A stretch of 64,000 bases of DNA from Draconibacterium halophilum (GCF_010448835.1 NZ_CP048409.1:4009501-4073500), one strand, 5' to 3'; shown: positions 36,520 through 46,051, numbered from the stretch's first letter. The notes: generated by a model not told the origin, from the letters alone. A program made the numbers and translations.

Positions 36520-38208
36520 ATGAATTATTCCTTACTTGATTTCCTGACCTTGATCGGGGCATTGGGACTTTTCCTTTATGGGATGAAATTGATGAGTGAA
36601 GCGCTGCAAAAAGTGGCTGGTGGCAAACTACGCAACTTTTTAGCTGCCATGACTTCCAACCGGTTCATGGGTGTAATAACAGGGCTCTCAATCACTGCCA
36701 TTATTCAATCGTCGAGCGCAACTACGGTAATGATCGTAAGTTTTGTAAATGCCGGACTTTTAACGCTTACCGAATCAGCCGGGGTTATAATGGGCGCAAA
36801 CATCGGAACAACCGTTACCGCCTGGATCATCTCTATTCTTGGTTTTAAGGTAAAAATGAGCATATTGGCCTTCCCGATCATTGGTATTGGTTTTCCTCTT
36901 GTTTTTTCCAAAAAAACCAGAAACAAATCATGGGGCGAAGTGCTGGTTGGTTTTGCATTGCTTTTTATTGGTTTGGAAAGTCTAAAGGCAAGTGTACCTA
37001 ATATTGGCGAGAACCCCGAAATCCTTGAATTTCTGAAACACTTTACCGGAATGGGCCTGGGATCGAACCTGATCTTTCTACTTATCGGCACCCTACTTAC
37101 CGTTGTTATTCAATCGTCGAGTGCAACAATGGCACTAACACTGGTAATGTGCAATAATGGCTGGATAGAATTCGACCACGCAGCGGCCATGGTGCTTGGC
37201 GAAAATATTGGGACGACTATAACCGCTAATATTGCCGCTATGGTAGCCAACTCATCGGCAAAACGCGCTGCCCGGATTCACTTTCTTTTTAATGTAGTGG
37301 GTGTTATCTGGGTGCTTTCCGTTTTTCCGGTTTTCCTGCGCGGAGTAGATTCCATTACTCAATCAGTAACCGGAAACTCGGCATTTAACAATCCCGGGGC
37401 TATTCCGATAGCACTATCGTTCTTCCATACTTCGTTTAATATTTTGAATGTTCTATTTCAGATATGGTTTATTCGATTCCTTGTAAGACTGGTTCAGAAG
37501 TTAGTTCCGGAAAAAGAAGATGAAGAAGAATTCAAGCTCCGGTTCATCAAATTCGGAATGCTGAATACCAGCGAATTATCGCTACTCCAGGCAAAAAAAG
37601 AGATTATTGTTTATGCCCAGCAAACAAAAAAGTTATTTGGCAGAATAAATAACATGCTCGAGGAAAAAAACGAGCGCAAACTGGTTAAACAATTCAATAA
37701 AATTGAACTTGGCGAAGACAAAAGTGACCAAATGGAAGTTTCTATTGCCAGTTACCTCACCAAAGTTTCGGAAGGCGTTTTGAGTAAACAATCGTCGAAA
37801 AGTATTAGTTCGATGCTTCGTATTGTTGACGAGATTGAAAGCATTGGAGATAGCTGCCTCAATATTGCACGAGCATTATTACGTATCAGCGATAAAAAAG
37901 AAAAGCTGACTCCGAAAATGAAAGAAAAAGTGTCGGAAATGATTAAAATGGTTGATAAGTCGATGAACATTATGATCGAGAACCTGAACAAGGACAATAA
38001 TGAAGTGGCTATAACAGAGGCCGATGCCATTGAAAAACAGATTAACAGGTTTAGAGATAAATTACGAAAAGACCATGTTGCCAAAATAGAAAACGAGAAA
38101 TACTCGTACCAAATAGGAACATTATACAAAGATATTTTCTCAGGACTGGAAAGAGTAGGCGATCACGTTTACGATGTAACTATTTCGATTATCGATTACG
38201 CCGATTAA
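36520..38208 (+). CDS. Na/Pi cotransporter family protein with C-terminal PhoU-like domain
   Basis: 562 residues. Two inverted Na_Pi_cotrans repeats each carry the QSSSAT signature (ITAIIQSSSATTVMIVSF near 65 and TVVIQSSSATMALTLVM near 200) within about eight TMs. From about residue 350 a cytoplasmic PhoU-like helical domain follows (SMLRIVDEIESIGDSCLNIARAL, DIFSGLERVGDHVYDV). It imports inorganic phosphate with Na+. PhoU-domain fusion suggests self-regulation by phosphate status (family inference). Confidence 0.92.
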   Translation: MNYSLLDFLTLIGALGLFLYGMKLMSEALQKVAGGKLRNFLAAMTSNRFMGVITGLSITAIIQSSSATTVMIVSFVNAGLLTLTESAGVIMGANIGTTVTAWIISILGFKVKMSILAFPIIGIGFPLVFSKKTRNKSWGEVLVGFALLFIGLESLKASVPNIGENPEILEFLKHFTGMGLGSNLIFLLIGTLLTVVIQSSSATMALTLVMCNNGWIEFDHAAAMVLGENIGTTITANIAAMVANSSAKRAARIHFLFNVVGVIWVLSVFPVFLRGVDSITQSVTGNSAFNNPGAIPIALSFFHTSFNILNVLFQIWFIRFLVRLVQKLVPEKEDEEEFKLRFIKFGMLNTSELSLLQAKKEIIVYAQQTKKLFGRINNMLEEKNERKLVKQFNKIELGEDKSDQMEVSIASYLTKVSEGVLSKQSSKSISSMLRIVDEIESIGDSCLNIARALLRISDKKEKLTPKMKEKVSEMIKMVDKSMNIMIENLNKDNNEVAITEADAIEKQINRFRDKLRKDHVAKIENEKYSYQIGTLYKDIFSGLERVGDHVYDVTISIIDYAD

Positions 38209-38246
38209 GAATATTTCAGGCTAGTTAAAACGGCTTTGACCAATTA

Positions 38247-40799
38247 TTAGAACTCGACATTCAAAAACAAAGCTGGAGTAAACGAAATTGCATCGGAATA
38301 AACACCAATAAGACTAACTTCGTCGATGGTGCTAATCCTGATATTCGAGTATTTAATGTTTTCGGTATTAAAAATATTCAGTACTGAAATTCCGGCTTCA
38401 GCTTTCACCTTTCCCGGCTTGAACTTATAAACCAAAGCTGCATCTAACCGGCTGTAAGCTTTATTGAAATTCAGATCGTTATCAACGTCAATATCATAGC
38501 GCTCGAAACCTGAACCGTAAACATAATTTGCCGACAGATAAAACGACTTATAATTGTAAACCCCCGCAAATTTCAGCTCGTGCTTTTGCTGATGTGGTGC
38601 CGGGCGCCATGCGTTTATCCGAAAATAAGGAAACTGCTCTTCCGTGTTACTCAAGGTGTACGAAACCCAGGCCATGTTCCGTTTGTATTCTTTTTTTAGA
38701 AAAAGATCGAGCCCTTTACTTCGTGCCTTTCCTTCATAAAATCCCTGACTAACAAACATATTACCATTTACGTAACGGCTCAATCCATCAGTGGTTTTAT
38801 AAAAAGCCTCGGCACTAGCCGTAAATCCGTATTTTTGATAGGACAACCCGGCCACAAAATGTTCGGCACTTAAAACCGGAATTTGATCATCGTTTGAATT
38901 CGTCCAAAATTCGGTGTAATTATTTGTACTGTCGAGTACCGTTGTTTTTGATATGAACTGGTTGTACAGCCCCCATGAAGCATTTATTTTCATGTCATCA
39001 AAAACAGAAAACGATGCCGAAATCCTCGGCTCAACATACCATTTACTGGGTTTGGTATTATAAATCAACCGTACACCCGTTTTTAATTCCAGCAACTCTC
39101 CAAGCGGATATTCATCCTGCAAATAGGAATAAATGCGCGGTGACTCGTTGTTAATGTCAATCTGTTGTTCGTCCAGCGAGAAGCGTGATAATTCAACCTT
39201 ATTATTTATTGCGCCGGCACCTATTAGTAAACGATGTCCCTGATGAAAGTTTAATGTATGCTCGGCATTAAAACTTATTTCATCCACGGTATTTTTGGAG
39301 TCCAAATGATTCAATATATTGATATTCCCGTTTTGATAATTTTCTGTTTGGGCTTTCTGATACACCTGACGCTCAAACGCCGAATAGGCAAAAGTTAAGT
39401 TCGTTGCATCCCCGTTATTCCATGGGTAATTCAATTGTGCCGATCCGCCTAACTGGTTGTTTTGTTCCTGCTCTTCACGTGTCCATAAAACCCTTGCTAA
39501 ACGGGCATCCATATCGTAACTAAAATCATCACCTCCACCATATAAGCTAAGTGAAAAGCGACTTCCGTCATCCCCCTTAAACGTATATTTCAGGTTGGCA
39601 TCGCGAAAAACAAAATCGGGTTTTACTTCACTAATACGACTGGTTGCAGAACCGTTTCCGCGAGGACTTCCTGGTCCGGCACCGGATCCCGATCCTGAGA
39701 TTTCTTCACGCGCAACAATATTTATACGCGTGGGATCGTACAACTGATGGTAGGTTTGGCGGTAGGCAGCCAGCAGTGATGACTTTTTTGAAAGCGGCAG
39801 TTGCACCATCGAATTTATTGTAATAGAATTGATATTGAATGTAAGAGTTGGTTTTAATAAGGTTCCGTCTTTGCCCTGAATATCAACAATTCCTCCAACA
39901 CGATCGCCGTAACGGACTTCGTAACAGCCTTTCATTACTTCAATATTTTTTACCACCAAAGGATTTACAACAGCAATGTTATCGTTAAAATTCTTCAGTC
40001 CGAAAACGGTAAATCCATCAAACTGAATTTTACTATGACTTTCGTAAGCGCCCCAAATAAGCAAGTCGTTCGACTGCTCACCCGATGCCATAATTCCGGG
40101 CATTAAGCGCAAAAGGTTAAATACTGAATTATCGCCATAACCGGGCAGGATGGGTGCAATCTGGTGGTTAATTTTCATTCTTCCGGCATTATTTCCAATA
40201 AGCGTCGATTTTTCGATGGGATTGCTATAAATCTGCACCTCTTTAATTCGCTCGATTTGCGGATAAAGCAGAAAACTGCGACTGAGACTTTGGGTAACAA
40301 CCGTATCGTAAACAAAATAACCGAGGTGCGAAATCTGAAGATTATAGGAAGTGTCGGCCGAGGCAATAAAATTAAAATGCCCCTGCAAATCGGAGCGCAC
40401 CGGACGACGATTAATAAGAATATATGAATAAGGAAGCGGTTCAAAAGTGTTCGCTTCCAGCACTTGTCCTGAAATTTGTGTTAGCTCCGGCTTGTTGTCC
40501 CGTTTTGGGATAATGAGCAAAACATCGCCCGAACGTTCAATTTCAAGTGGAAAATCTTTAATGAGAAAACGCAGTGCTTCTTCATCGCTGTTGAAAGTTT
40601 TTTTGTTGGCACTGACTAAAAAACCGGAGAGTAAATCGCTGTCGTAGGCAAACTGAAAGCCATACTTTTCCTTTAAATCGATTAAAACCTGATTTAAAGG
40701 GATTTTGCGTGTGTTGATTTCTATTTTCGTTTGGTTTTGTGCTGCCAGTTGCATTACGGCCAGCAGCATTATTAAAACCATGACGGTTAACTTCCTCAT
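38247..40799 (-). CDS. TonB-dependent receptor with N-terminal STN and CarboxypepD_reg domains
   Basis: 850 residues. A signal peptide (ends QLAAQN) is followed by a secretin/TonB N-terminal (STN) signalling domain (about 25-95), a carboxypeptidase-regulatory-like domain (TQISGQVLEANTFEPLPYSYILIN), a plug (LLRLMPGIMASGEQSNDLLIWG) and a beta-barrel ending in a C-terminal aromatic residue (ALFLNVEF). The STN domain transmits ligand occupancy to the FecR protein encoded immediately upstream (1-nt overlap). The ligand is unknown; a Gly/Ser-rich loop around residues 365-385 is probably surface-exposed. Confidence 0.92.
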   Translation of the reverse strand: MRKLTVMVLIMLLAVMQLAAQNQTKIEINTRKIPLNQVLIDLKEKYGFQFAYDSDLLSGFLVSANKKTFNSDEEALRFLIKDFPLEIERSGDVLLIIPKRDNKPELTQISGQVLEANTFEPLPYSYILINRRPVRSDLQGHFNFIASADTSYNLQISHLGYFVYDTVVTQSLSRSFLLYPQIERIKEVQIYSNPIEKSTLIGNNAGRMKINHQIAPILPGYGDNSVFNLLRLMPGIMASGEQSNDLLIWGAYESHSKIQFDGFTVFGLKNFNDNIAVVNPLVVKNIEVMKGCYEVRYGDRVGGIVDIQGKDGTLLKPTLTFNINSITINSMVQLPLSKKSSLLAAYRQTYHQLYDPTRINIVAREEISGSGSGAGPGSPRGNGSATSRISEVKPDFVFRDANLKYTFKGDDGSRFSLSLYGGGDDFSYDMDARLARVLWTREEQEQNNQLGGSAQLNYPWNNGDATNLTFAYSAFERQVYQKAQTENYQNGNINILNHLDSKNTVDEISFNAEHTLNFHQGHRLLIGAGAINNKVELSRFSLDEQQIDINNESPRIYSYLQDEYPLGELLELKTGVRLIYNTKPSKWYVEPRISASFSVFDDMKINASWGLYNQFISKTTVLDSTNNYTEFWTNSNDDQIPVLSAEHFVAGLSYQKYGFTASAEAFYKTTDGLSRYVNGNMFVSQGFYEGKARSKGLDLFLKKEYKRNMAWVSYTLSNTEEQFPYFRINAWRPAPHQQKHELKFAGVYNYKSFYLSANYVYGSGFERYDIDVDNDLNFNKAYSRLDAALVYKFKPGKVKAEAGISVLNIFNTENIKYSNIRISTIDEVSLIGVYSDAISFTPALFLNVEF

Positions 40800-41659
40800 T
40801 AACTTTCGTCTGTCACGTTGTAAACATTATTCGCTTGTTTTTCGAACTTCAGATTCATTGGTTTGCAAACAAAATCCAACACATCTTCAACGCTGTGTTG
40901 TTTTGAAAAATTACTTCCGAAGTTACGATTATTTAATTGCGGATCGAGTTTTATTGTTACGGCATACTGGCGCTCAATTTCGTCGATTACTTCTTTTAAC
41001 GGACGCCCGGTGAAGTAGAAATAATTTTGTTTCCAGCTTATCGCCTTTTCGGGTTCAAACATTTTGGTAACAACCAGTTTCCCTTCTTCCAGTTCAACAT
41101 GATTTTGAGGTAGAAGAACTACTTTTTCGTCGCTTGGCGAAGTAACCTGAACTTTTCCCGTGAGACAGGTTACGCGGTAATTTTCTGCGCGGGCATAAAT
41201 ATTAAAGGAAGTTCCGAGAACCTGCGTAGTTCCATTATTGGACACAATAGTGAAAGTCGATCCTTTTTCAACATTAAAGAAACCTTCACCTTCAAATTTC
41301 AGTTTACGTTCCCATTTCCATTTTAGCGGATAATAAACCAGTTTTGATCCAGCATTTAAATCCACACTCGATCCATCGGGTAATTCGGCTACCAGGTGTT
41401 CACCGGGCATGCATTCTATGGTTTTCTGCCAGGATGAAATGACTGCTCCGAATCCCAAGATCAACATGACTGCGGCCGCCGCTGCCCACTGAATCCAATT
41501 GTTTCGGAACGAGACCACTTTCGCCGTTTTTTTGTCCATCTTGCTTTGCAGCTCATTCCAAACATCAGCCTCCGATTTCTCCCAGTTGATCTTTCCTTTT
41601 CCGAAAAGATTTTTTTCGAAATCGATTAACGGATCGTTATGTTTATTTTTATCATTCAT
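40799..41659 (-). CDS. FecR family anti-sigma factor
   Basis: 286 residues. A cytoplasmic N-terminus of about 70 residues binds sigma, one TM lies near 70-90 (WAAAAAVMLILGFGAVI), then a periplasmic FecR domain (GEHLVAELPDGSSVDLNAGSKLVYYP, GEGFFNVEKGSTFTIVSNNG) and a C-terminal DUF4974 region (FYFTGRPLKEVIDEIERQYAVTI). It relays the signal from the TonB receptor to the ECF sigma factor; the sigma gene overlaps it by 8 nt. Confidence 0.93.
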   Translation of the reverse strand: MNDKNKHNDPLIDFEKNLFGKGKINWEKSEADVWNELQSKMDKKTAKVVSFRNNWIQWAAAAAVMLILGFGAVISSWQKTIECMPGEHLVAELPDGSSVDLNAGSKLVYYPLKWKWERKLKFEGEGFFNVEKGSTFTIVSNNGTTQVLGTSFNIYARAENYRVTCLTGKVQVTSPSDEKVVLLPQNHVELEEGKLVVTKMFEPEKAISWKQNYFYFTGRPLKEVIDEIERQYAVTIKLDPQLNNRNFGSNFSKQHSVEDVLDFVCKPMNLKFEKQANNVYNVTDES

Positions 41660-42143
41660 TTGTTTTTAAACTAGTTCGCAAAAAGTGAAGCGCGAGCCTC
41701 ATTCTCTTTTCTACGGCTTTTACACTTACCCCAACCATTTCGGCAATTTCGTTGTAAGTGAGTTGATCAACGCGGCTCATCAGGAAAACGGCTCGCTGCT
41801 TTTCGGGCATTCTTTGCAACGCGTAACTATAATTTTCCTTCAGTTGCTTGAAGACCAGGTCTTCTTCCGGGTTGCGCGTATTTTCATCCGGTTCATAATG
41901 CTTAAAAAATTCAAAAGAACGTTTTTCTTTTCGGTAGTATGACACAAACAGGTTGTTGGCAATTTTAAAAAGCAGACCTTTCACCCTGGCGTCATCAATT
42001 TTATTTTGCTTCTCCCAAATCTTCAGAAATGTTTCCTGCGCAATATCTGTAGCCAATTCGGTATTTCCCGAACGATAGAACATATAGTTACGAACCTGGT
42101 TGAAATGTTCATCAAAAAGCTTTTTAAATTCTTCTTTTGTCAA
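41652..42143 (-). CDS. ECF RNA polymerase sigma factor (Bacteroidota FecI-like)
   Basis: 163 residues with sigma region 2 (LATDIAQETFLKIWEKQNKI) and region 4 (MPEKQRAVFLMSRVDQLTYNEIAEMVGVSVKAVEKRMRLAL). It is the first gene of the sigma-FecR-TonB receptor unit and presumably directs transcription of the receptor or an associated uptake locus. No own promoter could be assigned in the roughly 100 nt before it. Confidence 0.94.
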   Translation of the reverse strand: MTKEEFKKLFDEHFNQVRNYMFYRSGNTELATDIAQETFLKIWEKQNKIDDARVKGLLFKIANNLFVSYYRKEKRSFEFFKHYEPDENTRNPEEDLVFKQLKENYSYALQRMPEKQRAVFLMSRVDQLTYNEIAEMVGVSVKAVEKRMRLALHFLRTSLKTNE

Positions 42144-42248
42144 AACGCGGAAACAATGATTAGAATGTTAAAGTTACATCTATTTGCGGGATTGAGAAAT
42201 ACCGGGAGATCCTAAAAATACATCCCGGTATTATCTACCCACTACTCA

Positions 42249-43313
42249 CTATCCGTTGCCGTTATGATTTTGATTGCCATTTTGATTTTGGCTGCCGTTT
42301 TGATTGCCATTTTGATTTCCGTTTTGATTTCCGTTTTGATTTCCGTTTTCACCGGTGTACTGATGTTGGTTCCTATTCTGATTTTGTTTTGCCAACCCGT
42401 TATAATTTTTTACCGAAAGATCAATCACCTCATCTCCGGCATCGGTTGTCAACAGTGCATAATGGTCGCATTCCTCTCCACTTTCGTTATAACCATAATC
42501 CAGTACCGAAACCAGCTCTCCTCCAACATGAACTTCAACCACTCCTTCAACCATGTACCTGCACATTGTCAGTCGTTTCAGCGGAGTAGTAATTACTTTA
42601 CTATAGGTTTCTTCGGTTCCATCGGGCCAAACAATTGTTCCGGTAACTTCGCCGGTAATAATCACGATATCATCACTTTGCATTTCGGGCGTATCAAGTC
42701 CGGCCAGCCACTGCCAAACACGTTCGGCACTGCGCGTAACGGTTGTTCCGTTGGGATACATAAAGGTCATTTCCGACTCGAATTTACGGAATGTACTGTC
42801 TACTTTATCAACTACAACTTCTGAGGTACCGGATATCAGCATCGAATCAACAGTAAAATCATTAAAGTTTACCAATCGTGAATAATCCTGGCTATTTCGT
42901 GGCGCTGAAATTACCATTACAATTTCTCCGCTAAGCACCTTCCCATTATTCAGCACTGTGCTATCGCCATAATTCAACGTAATCGTAAGCGGATATCCGG
43001 TACTATCGCCTTCCTCTATGGTTACATCCGGACATTGATTTTCGAAATAGCGCAAGTTGCTGTTCCATCCAAAAAATTTGCCCATTTGCCACCAACGTGT
43101 AAGAATCGGTTCGGCATTGGCAAAAAATTCCACTTCGTAATTACATTCGGTAATGGCAGCTTCGGCCTGCACTTCGGCCACTGCAATTTCGGCCGATTTT
43201 AAGGTTTGTTCGTCACTCATCCCGGGAATATCAATACCGTCGTCGGTAGTTGTATTACACGAGAACATAAACATTGCTAAGGCAACAACTGAAAATCCAA
43301 TAATTTTTTTCAT
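42249..43313 (-). CDS. Lipoprotein of unknown function with Asn/Gln/Gly repeat tail
   Basis: 354 residues, not recognised as a known family. The signal peptide ends MFMFSC (lipobox). The mature part is beta-rich with a repeated WPDGT/YPNGTTVTRSAERVW theme, ending about residue 305. The last 45 residues are a low-complexity tail of GNQN units with His, encoded by 12-bp tandem repeats. The tail could be a flexible surface spacer or a self-associating segment (inference). It lies after the sigma gene on the same strand but upstream in transcription, with its own promoter region shared divergently with the pseudo-phosphatase gene. Confidence 0.8.
   Translation of the reverse strand: MKKIIGFSVVALAMFMFSCNTTTDDGIDIPGMSDEQTLKSAEIAVAEVQAEAAITECNYEVEFFANAEPILTRWWQMGKFFGWNSNLRYFENQCPDVTIEEGDSTGYPLTITLNYGDSTVLNNGKVLSGEIVMVISAPRNSQDYSRLVNFNDFTVDSMLISGTSEVVVDKVDSTFRKFESEMTFMYPNGTTVTRSAERVWQWLAGLDTPEMQSDDIVIITGEVTGTIVWPDGTEETYSKVITTPLKRLTMCRYMVEGVVEVHVGGELVSVLDYGYNESGEECDHYALLTTDAGDEVIDLSVKNYNGLAKQNQNRNQHQYTGENGNQNGNQNGNQNGNQNGSQNQNGNQNHNGNG
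42252..42351 (-). repeat. 12-bp tandem coding repeats (GGAAATCAAAAC type)
   Basis: About eight near-identical units encode G-N-Q-N; units differ at third positions and by a few substitutions (Ser, His). Such arrays change length easily by slippage. Confidence 0.8.
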
Positions 43314-43475
43314 GACATTATATTTTAATGATTATTTCTACTTGTTATCCGCACAAGACTCGCCATACCCTACTCTTTTGCGTGTTTTTTTTCTGAGTTA
43401 TTTTTAATCATTAGCTCAAACTTCTGACAAACAATATTTTGTATCGGCTATTTTTTTTTGGCTTTGCAAAATTCC

Positions 43476-43507
43476 TTTGTTGAAAGCATTCAAAATGTTT
43501 ACTTTTG
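43476..43507 (+). promoter_or_regulatory. Promoter of the alkaline-phosphatase-like gene
   Basis: TTTG (43476-43479), a 20-nt spacer and TACTTTTG (43500-43507) match the Bacteroidota consensus, 22 nt before the ATG at 43530. Confidence 0.75.
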
Positions 43508-43529
43508 GCTGCTCAAATCAGTATAGAAT

Positions 43530-45179
43530 ATGAAGGCAGGCGTAGTTATAGTTTTAGGTTTTATTCTTTTATTTCTTGGTGGCCAAACACAGGCACAAAA
43601 CAATGAACCGATTAATAGCGGGAAACCCAAAGTGGTAATTGGTATTGTTATTGAAAACATGCGCCCCGATTACATTCAGCGCTTCTGGGATAAATTTCAG
43701 TCTAGCGGTTTTAAAAAGATCTACACGCAAGGGGCAGTTTGCCAAAACGTAAAACTTGCACTGCACGAACAAAATTACGCCAGTGGAACGGCCACTCTTT
43801 TTACCGGCGTTCATCCATCCATTCACGGAATCGTTTCAAATAAGTGGTACGACCGTTTGAAGAAAAAAGAAATTGACAGCACCGAAGATGACTACTACTT
43901 TACAGTTGGTGCCGATACCGAGGCCGGCGATGCTTCACCAAAGAACCTGCTTTCCAACACCCTTACTGATAATCTTAAAATATTAAGCGGCGGTAAAGCC
44001 AAAGTTTTTAGTGCTGCGTTAAACCGCGAATCCGCTATTTTTACTGCAGGTCACGCGGCTGACGGAGCCTATTGGTTCGATCCCAAATCGGGAAGAATGA
44101 TATCGAGTTCGTTTTATGTGAGTACTTTCCCCGATTGGGTGCGTATTTTTAACAGCGAAAATTATGCCGATGTATACAGTCATCGAACCTGGACTACACT
44201 GCTCCCGGAAGCAAGCTACACCGAATGCCTGCGCGACGACTATCTGCTGGAGCGCGGTTATTTCGGCGAGTTTAATACTTTCCCGCATTCTATAAATAAA
44301 TACATTAAACGTACCAACGATTTCAGACCGTTTAAAACAACGCCGTCGGCCAATATGATGATCAAAGATTTCACCCTGCGTTTATTGGAGAACGAAGAAA
44401 TTGGAGCGGATAACGTAACCGATTTTGTTACGGCTGTTTTTTCGAGCATGGATTATGAAAATGGTTCTTTTGGACCGGCATCGCTTGAAATGATGGACAC
44501 TTATTTGTACCTCGACCAGTACATTGGAGAATTAGTTGATGCTGCCGAAAAGAAATTCGGACAAGACAACGTTTTGTTTTTCCTGACGGCCAACACATCA
44601 GCTTCCTATCCGATTGAGTACCTGAAAGAAGAATTTCACCTGACTGTTGATTATTTTAATATTGAAAGTGCTATTGCGCTGCTAACCTCTTACCTGAACA
44701 TTACTTATGGCGAGAAAAAATGGATTGAACATTATTCTGATCTTCAGCTGTATTTCGATCATGATATCATTAGTAAAAGCGACAATGTAACCCTGAATGA
44801 GCTGCGCGAGGTGTCATCAAATTTTATCAACCAGTTTACCGGAGTGCAGGTATCCATGCCAGCTTTTCAGTTAGAGCAGGGAAGCTCGGCAAACGGATTG
44901 TTTGAGCCCTTATACAATACGTATCACAAAAACCGCTCGGGCGATTTTATCTATACATTAAAAGAAGGCTGGCAACCGAGTTATAAATATAAACGTGCTA
45001 ATTACACCGATCAATCGCGCATTCCGCTAGTGGTTTGGGGAAATGGTATAAAAGCACAAAAGATAAGCACAATGCACAATGCTGTTGATCTGGTACCAAC
45101 ACTGGCAGAACTTATCTCCGTGCCGCTACCAGATAAATGCCAGGGGAAAATTATTAAAGAAATACTGGAAATGAAATAA
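43530..45179 (+). CDS. Alkaline-phosphatase-superfamily protein lacking catalytic residues (PafA-like pseudoenzyme)
   Basis: 549 residues with a signal peptide (ends TQAQNN). It aligns through its length with PafA-type alkaline phosphatases: IVIENMRPDYIQRFW (usual DQMRxDYL), NYASGTATLFTGVHPSIHGI (usual TxPGHxxxxTG...HGI), SSMDYENGSFGP (usual DxxGHxxGP), LTANTSASY (usual TADHGA). At these places the metal ligands Asp, Asp, His, Asp-His and the Thr nucleophile are replaced (E42, Y83, no GH, N-T). It should not bind the two zinc ions or hydrolyse phosphate monoesters. Exported, intact and with a good promoter, so probably a binding or scaffold protein. Confidence 0.82.
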   Translation: MKAGVVIVLGFILLFLGGQTQAQNNEPINSGKPKVVIGIVIENMRPDYIQRFWDKFQSSGFKKIYTQGAVCQNVKLALHEQNYASGTATLFTGVHPSIHGIVSNKWYDRLKKKEIDSTEDDYYFTVGADTEAGDASPKNLLSNTLTDNLKILSGGKAKVFSAALNRESAIFTAGHAADGAYWFDPKSGRMISSSFYVSTFPDWVRIFNSENYADVYSHRTWTTLLPEASYTECLRDDYLLERGYFGEFNTFPHSINKYIKRTNDFRPFKTTPSANMMIKDFTLRLLENEEIGADNVTDFVTAVFSSMDYENGSFGPASLEMMDTYLYLDQYIGELVDAAEKKFGQDNVLFFLTANTSASYPIEYLKEEFHLTVDYFNIESAIALLTSYLNITYGEKKWIEHYSDLQLYFDHDIISKSDNVTLNELREVSSNFINQFTGVQVSMPAFQLEQGSSANGLFEPLYNTYHKNRSGDFIYTLKEGWQPSYKYKRANYTDQSRIPLVVWGNGIKAQKISTMHNAVDLVPTLAELISVPLPDKCQGKIIKEILEMK

Positions 45180-45182
45180 GAT

Positions 45183-45216
45183 AAAGTGTTTGCGACTTTT
45201 CGCGCTAAAACACTTT
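45183..45216. terminator. Bidirectional hairpin between convergent genes
   Basis: AAAGTGTTT (45183-45191) pairs with AAACACTTT (45208-45216) and an inner GCGA/TCGC pair extends it. It overlaps the last codons of the minus-strand gene. Confidence 0.55.
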
Positions 45217-45606
45217 AAATCCTTTTCTGTCGTTCTTCTTCTCCGTTTTTAGCTCTGCATGAACCAGATCGTTCTTTTTCTGTCGGGTTTTGCCACTAAG
45301 CAGTGGTTGAAGGTTTACGAACAGCGTAGTATCAGAAACAACTTTTACATGATGTAAAACCGGTTTAAACCCTCCGTTTGATACCGACAAATCTACATCT
45401 CCTTTATCAAGAATAAGTTTATAAAATCCATTCTGATTGGTAATTGTTCCAATTCCGGAATTTTTATCGAAGATACTAACGTTTTCCATGGCTTTTCCGC
45501 TCGCCCCATTGTTAACATAACCTGTTATGGTAACGATCTGCGCCCAACTCATGCCAGGAATTACTAATAATAGCAAAGCGAAATGGGTGATTAATACTGT
45601 TTTCAT
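45205..45606 (-). CDS. Small exported protein with a CarboxypepD_reg-like domain
   Basis: 133 residues. A signal peptide (ends GMSWAQ) precedes one carboxypeptidase-regulatory-like beta-sandwich (ITGYVNNGASGKAMENVSIFDKNSGIGTITNQNGFYKLILDKGDVDLSVSNGGFKPV). The domain usually sits before TonB receptors, but here stands alone with a lysine-rich tail. No catalytic part. Function unknown; possibly periplasmic adaptor. Confidence 0.82.
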   Translation of the reverse strand: MKTVLITHFALLLLVIPGMSWAQIVTITGYVNNGASGKAMENVSIFDKNSGIGTITNQNGFYKLILDKGDVDLSVSNGGFKPVLHHVKVVSDTTLFVNLQPLLSGKTRQKKNDLVHAELKTEKKNDRKGFKVF

Positions 45607-46051
45607 TTTTTAAACTTGTTTTAATTGTTATATGGCTCTATAAAGTTAGACAAAAAAGAGGAGAGAAAGGTTGCTTCATCCTTTAATTTTCTTTAAAAAC
45701 ATTGTTAACGTTTAGTAAATTTCACCAGCAACTAACAATCTTTATTTAGACTACATAGCATTATATCCCACACAAAACCTTTTCGGCAACACAAGTACAC
45801 ATGACAAAAGTTAGGCTATTGCAACTATTTAAAATGAGATTTAATTACAATACACGTTTCCTGCTGAATAACATCATGTTATGAAACAAATACACTATTT
45901 TTTTCTATGATAACTGCTTACATTTGTTTATAATTAAATAAAGAATTTTTTCTTTATTCTAAAACCAAATTTGTAACAGACCTTGCCTTAACCGGCGCAC
46001 TGCTTAACAATAACAACTAATAACCAATTTTAAATACAAAAAACTTGTCTC
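45607..46051. promoter_or_regulatory. 445-bp AT-rich regulatory spacer upstream of the hydrogenase operon
   Basis: No gene seen. It contains a palindrome ATAACA-TCA-TGTTAT at 45868-45882, a TACATTTG -7-like element at 45919-45926 (no clear -33) and a 9-bp hairpin AATAAAGAA/TTCTTTATT at 45937-45958 that would lie in the 5' leader. The length and the palindrome suggest regulated expression of the hydrogenase genes; no Rex- or FNR-type site was recognised. Confidence 0.5.

Noticed and set aside
42252..42351. Short tandem repeats considered as an intergenic regulatory satellite
   Set aside because: They keep a continuous reading frame at the 3' end of a lipoprotein gene and encode regular GNQN units.
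42264..42824. 186-codon frame antisense to the repeat-tailed lipoprotein gene
   Set aside because: Its hydrophobic start (Ile/Leu/Val repeats) is produced by the reverse complement of the GNQN codons and is not an independent membrane protein.
45607..46051. Possible Rex-type operator (TTGTTAA...) at about 45701
   Set aside because: Only the left half fits; the right half-site is not complementary, so no claim is made.
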